Source of the DNA: Micrococcales bacterium | Lineage (GTDB): Bacteria; Actinomycetota; Actinomycetes; Actinomycetales; Cellulomonadaceae | DNA length: 8,311 nucleotides | Assembly (NCBI GenBank): GCA_009783975.1 | Contig: WRCL01000062.1 | Location: forward strand, 1-8,311 | Direction: 5' to 3' | Notes under the pieces: model-generated | The model's input: only the letters and a program-made list of their open reading frames with translations | Database searches by the model: none | What the model was told of the DNA's origin: nothing | Shown here: positions 6,779 to 8,311 of the stretch, piece by piece | Layout of the letters: each line of letters begins with the position of its first letter | Numbering within the stretch: position 1 is the first letter of the stretch | Position numbers and translations under genes: made by a program

Positions 6779-8035
6779 ATGGGTCCCGGTGCAGGGATGC
6801 TTGGTGAGCTGAGCGAGATCTCCACCACCACATGCGTCGCACGGCAACGTATCGAGGACGGCGCTGGACGCGCGATCGGCTTCGAGGTGCTGTTCCGCCC
6901 GCACGCCCAGGCCGAGACAGCCACCGAGGGGTGGTCATTCGACGACGACATCGCCACCGCACGTGTGCTGACGGCGATGGCCAGCCAGTTCGAGGTGCGC
7001 GACGTCTCCGGTGACGGCCTGCTGTTCGTCAACGTGCCGCGCTCGTTCCTCGTGCAGCCAGACCTCATCCCGATCGACCCGGACTCTGTGGTCCTCGAGG
7101 TCCTCGAACGGGTCGAGATCGACGACGAGGTGCTCGCCGGGATCGACGAGCTGCTCGCCGGAGGTTTCGGGATCGCGTTCGACGACCTCGTCCCTGACGA
7201 CCCACGTTTCCCGTTCATCGACCGGTGCGGTTTTGTCAAGATCGACCTGCAGCAGGTCGCCGAGGAGCACCTGCCAGGCCTCGTCGCCAAGGTCCGGGCC
7301 ATGGCCCCAGGGGCGCTGCTCATCGCCGAACGGCTCGAGACCCCCGAGAACATGGCGCTGGCTCGTTCGATCGGCTTCGACCTGTTCCAGGGGTACCTGG
7401 TCAACCGCCCGACGATGCTCGTACGTGAGTCGATCCGCCCTCAGATGCCGATCGCGGTCAAGCTCGTCGCCTTGTTGTTCAACCCGGCGACGAACATGCC
7501 CGACCTTGCCGAGCTGGTGCTGTCCGACGCGGCGGTGACCCGCACGATCATGCGCCAGGTGAACTCCGCGGCCGGGACCCGCACCGAGGTGAACGACATC
7601 GTCCAGGCCCTGACCTTGCTGGGCCGCAGCCGCCTGCGCGCCTTGCTCATGCTCGAGCTCATGCAGGCGACCGGGCACCAAGACCCTGAGGTCCCGCTGC
7701 TCGCCCTGGCACGTACCCGTGCCGTGGAGACCCTTGCCCCGGACGAACCGCTCGTCGCGGCGACCGAGGCGCTGGCCCGGCTGTGCACCACAGTGCTCGG
7801 TATGAGCGAAGAAGAAGTCGCCCAGTGGCTGCCCCGCTCCGAAGCAGCACCACCTGCGGCCACCGTCGCCTGCGACGCCCTGGACCAGTACCTCGAGGCC
7901 GTCGACCGTGCAGCTGCGCCGGTCCTGCCCACCGGGTTCACACCTCTGCAGGTGTCGTTGGCCTGGTTGCACGGCCTGCGCGACGCCCGCGACCTGCTCG
8001 ACACCGTCCCCCAGCCTCGCCAGCCTGACTCCTGA
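6779..8035 (+). CDS. EAL-HDOD domain signalling protein (YuxH/CdgJ-like)
   Basis: Cytoplasmic signalling protein of 418 aa (from ATG 6779) joining a cyclic-di-GMP phosphodiesterase-type EAL domain (~20-215) to an HDOD domain (~225-325). The EAL signature is FEVLFRP (EVL for EAL, Glu36). Other catalytic-type positions can be placed: Asn85 in FVNVP, Glu107 in VVLEVLE, Asp135-Asp136 in AFDDL, Lys154 in VKIDL, Glu184 in AERLET, and Gln204 in QGYLVNRP. The DDFGTG loop is replaced by DDLVPD, so activity may be lost or altered. The HDOD part shows LVALLFNPATNMPDLAELVL, VNSAA and IVQALTLLGRSRLRALLMLE. No membrane segment or GGDEF domain is seen. ATG 6779 has GGGGAG four bases upstream; a GTG at 6746 and an ATG at 6797 are alternatives. 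It is divergent from the helicase operon, with csp downstream on the same strand. Confidence 0.92.
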   Translation: MGPGAGMLGELSEISTTTCVARQRIEDGAGRAIGFEVLFRPHAQAETATEGWSFDDDIATARVLTAMASQFEVRDVSGDGLLFVNVPRSFLVQPDLIPIDPDSVVLEVLERVEIDDEVLAGIDELLAGGFGIAFDDLVPDDPRFPFIDRCGFVKIDLQQVAEEHLPGLVAKVRAMAPGALLIAERLETPENMALARSIGFDLFQGYLVNRPTMLVRESIRPQMPIAVKLVALLFNPATNMPDLAELVLSDAAVTRTIMRQVNSAAGTRTEVNDIVQALTLLGRSRLRALLMLELMQATGHQDPEVPLLALARTRAVETLAPDEPLVAATEALARLCTTVLGMSEEEVAQWLPRSEAAPPAATVACDALDQYLEAVDRAAAPVLPTGFTPLQVSLAWLHGLRDARDLLDTVPQPRQPDS

Positions 8036-8037
8036 CC

Positions 8038-8051
8038 GGCCCGCCTGGGCC
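8038..8051 (+). terminator. Weak GC-rich hairpin after the EAL-HDOD stop
   Basis: GGCCC (8038-8042) and GGGCC (8047-8051) flank a 4-nt loop, starting two bases after the TGA (8033-8035). There is no T-tract, and five GC pairs are a weak terminator. It could attenuate read-through into the cold-shock gene. The same GGCCC-N4-GGGCC layout occurs at 6726-6739. Confidence 0.22.
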
Positions 8052-8060
8052 AATGGGGGT

Positions 8061-8088
8061 GAGCCAACCTGCGCAGCACCGGTAGGCT
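8061..8088 (+). promoter_or_regulatory. Candidate promoter for the cold-shock gene
   Basis: TAGGCT (8083-8088) fits the TAnnnT -10 pattern. GAGCCA (8061-8066), 16 nt upstream, matches three of six -35 positions, so the -35 call is weak. Predicted transcription start near 8095 leaves a leader of about 50 nt before GTG 8144. Confidence 0.3.
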
Positions 8089-8143
8089 GGGGCCACGGCT
8101 GTGCCCGCCCGGACGCAGCCGCCCTGAGTTCAAGAGGTGCCAG

Positions 8144-8311
8144 GTGCCCACCGGCAAGGTCAAGTGGTTCGACGCAGATCGCGGCTTCGGTTTCATCACC
8201 GGTGACGATGGTGGTGAGGTGTTCCTCCATGCCTCAGCCATGCCGGCTGGGACTGCGGCGCCCCGGCCGGGAACCCGCGTCGACTTCGGCGTCGCCGACG
8301 GCAAACGCGGC
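8144..8311 (+). CDS. Cold-shock domain protein (actinobacterial CspB-type), 3'-truncated by window edge
   Basis: Small single-stranded nucleic-acid-binding protein acting as RNA chaperone or transcription antiterminator. The first 56 codons are visible. They begin VPTGKVKWFDADRGFGFI, which contains the RNP1 motif (RGFGFI for the usual KGFGFI), then VFLHASAM as RNP2 with Ala replacing the usual Phe of VFVHF. The following segment (PGTRVDFGVADGKRG) leads into the usual KGPQA strand, which is cut off. The start GTG has AAGAGG six bases upstream (GAGG 8134-8137). The opening residues closely match Rv0871 CspB of Mycobacterium tuberculosis as I recall it, a member of the ~130-residue form with a C-terminal extension; whether this one is long cannot be seen. 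In that genome it lies within about ten genes of xpb. Family is secure; exact paralogue is inferred. Confidence 0.93.
   Translation, partial: MPTGKVKWFDADRGFGFITGDDGGEVFLHASAMPAGTAAPRPGTRVDFGVADGKRG

Noticed and set aside
4572..6812. 746-codon open frame on the plus strand opposite the helicase-partner gene
   Set aside because: Low-complexity Ser/Arg/Ala-rich translation with no recognisable domain. It is an antisense shadow caused by high GC, and the minus-strand frame encodes a known family.
6935..8230. 431-codon minus-strand frame opposite the EAL-HDOD gene
   Set aside because: Composition (Gln, Gly, Asp, Val, His) is typical of a reverse-frame shadow. The opposite strand encodes clear EAL and HDOD motifs.

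Overview
This window comes from a high-GC bacterium. Dense GC-ending codons, frequent GTG starts and the gene families present point to an actinobacterium, probably of the Micrococcales (Cellulomonas/Sanguibacter-like). The genus is my inference. There are no phage, CRISPR, rRNA or tRNA signatures, and the only mobile-like element is one long palindrome.

Layout. Bases 1-2764 (+) hold the last ~920 codons of an RND (AcrB/HAE1-type) efflux permease whose N-terminus lies upstream of the window. Bases 2765-2835 lie between two convergent stop codons and are almost filled by a perfect 29-bp inverted repeat (2770-2832). Bases 2836-6535 (-) hold a two-gene operon: a Helicase_C_3/helicase-associated-domain protein (4541-6535) followed by the DNA helicase XPB/ErcC3 (2836-4512). 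This is the same gene order I recall for Rv0862c-Rv0861c in Mycobacterium tuberculosis. Bases 6536-6778 are a divergent regulatory region. It carries a candidate leaderless promoter for the minus-strand operon, a candidate promoter for the plus-strand gene, and a hairpin-rich leader. Bases 6779-8035 (+) encode an EAL-HDOD (YuxH/CdgJ-like) signalling protein. Bases 8036-8143 are a short intergenic region. From 8144 to the window end (+) is the start of an actinobacterial CspB-type cold-shock protein.

How the genes relate. The XPB pair is the most coherent module. The two proteins appear to share one non-motor domain: the N-terminal ~125 residues of XPB resemble residues ~381-500 of the upstream partner. 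The partner has no ATPase motifs and ends in a WYL-like segment. This suggests a motor plus adaptor pair in DNA repair. The EAL-HDOD gene sits divergently next to it and probably links to cyclic-di-GMP sensing rather than to repair. The RND pump and the cold-shock gene look like independent neighbours.

Most of the window is ordinary chromosomal backbone. The items most worth a second look are the 2770-2832 palindrome, the domain shared by the XPB pair, and the structured leader in front of the EAL-HDOD gene.
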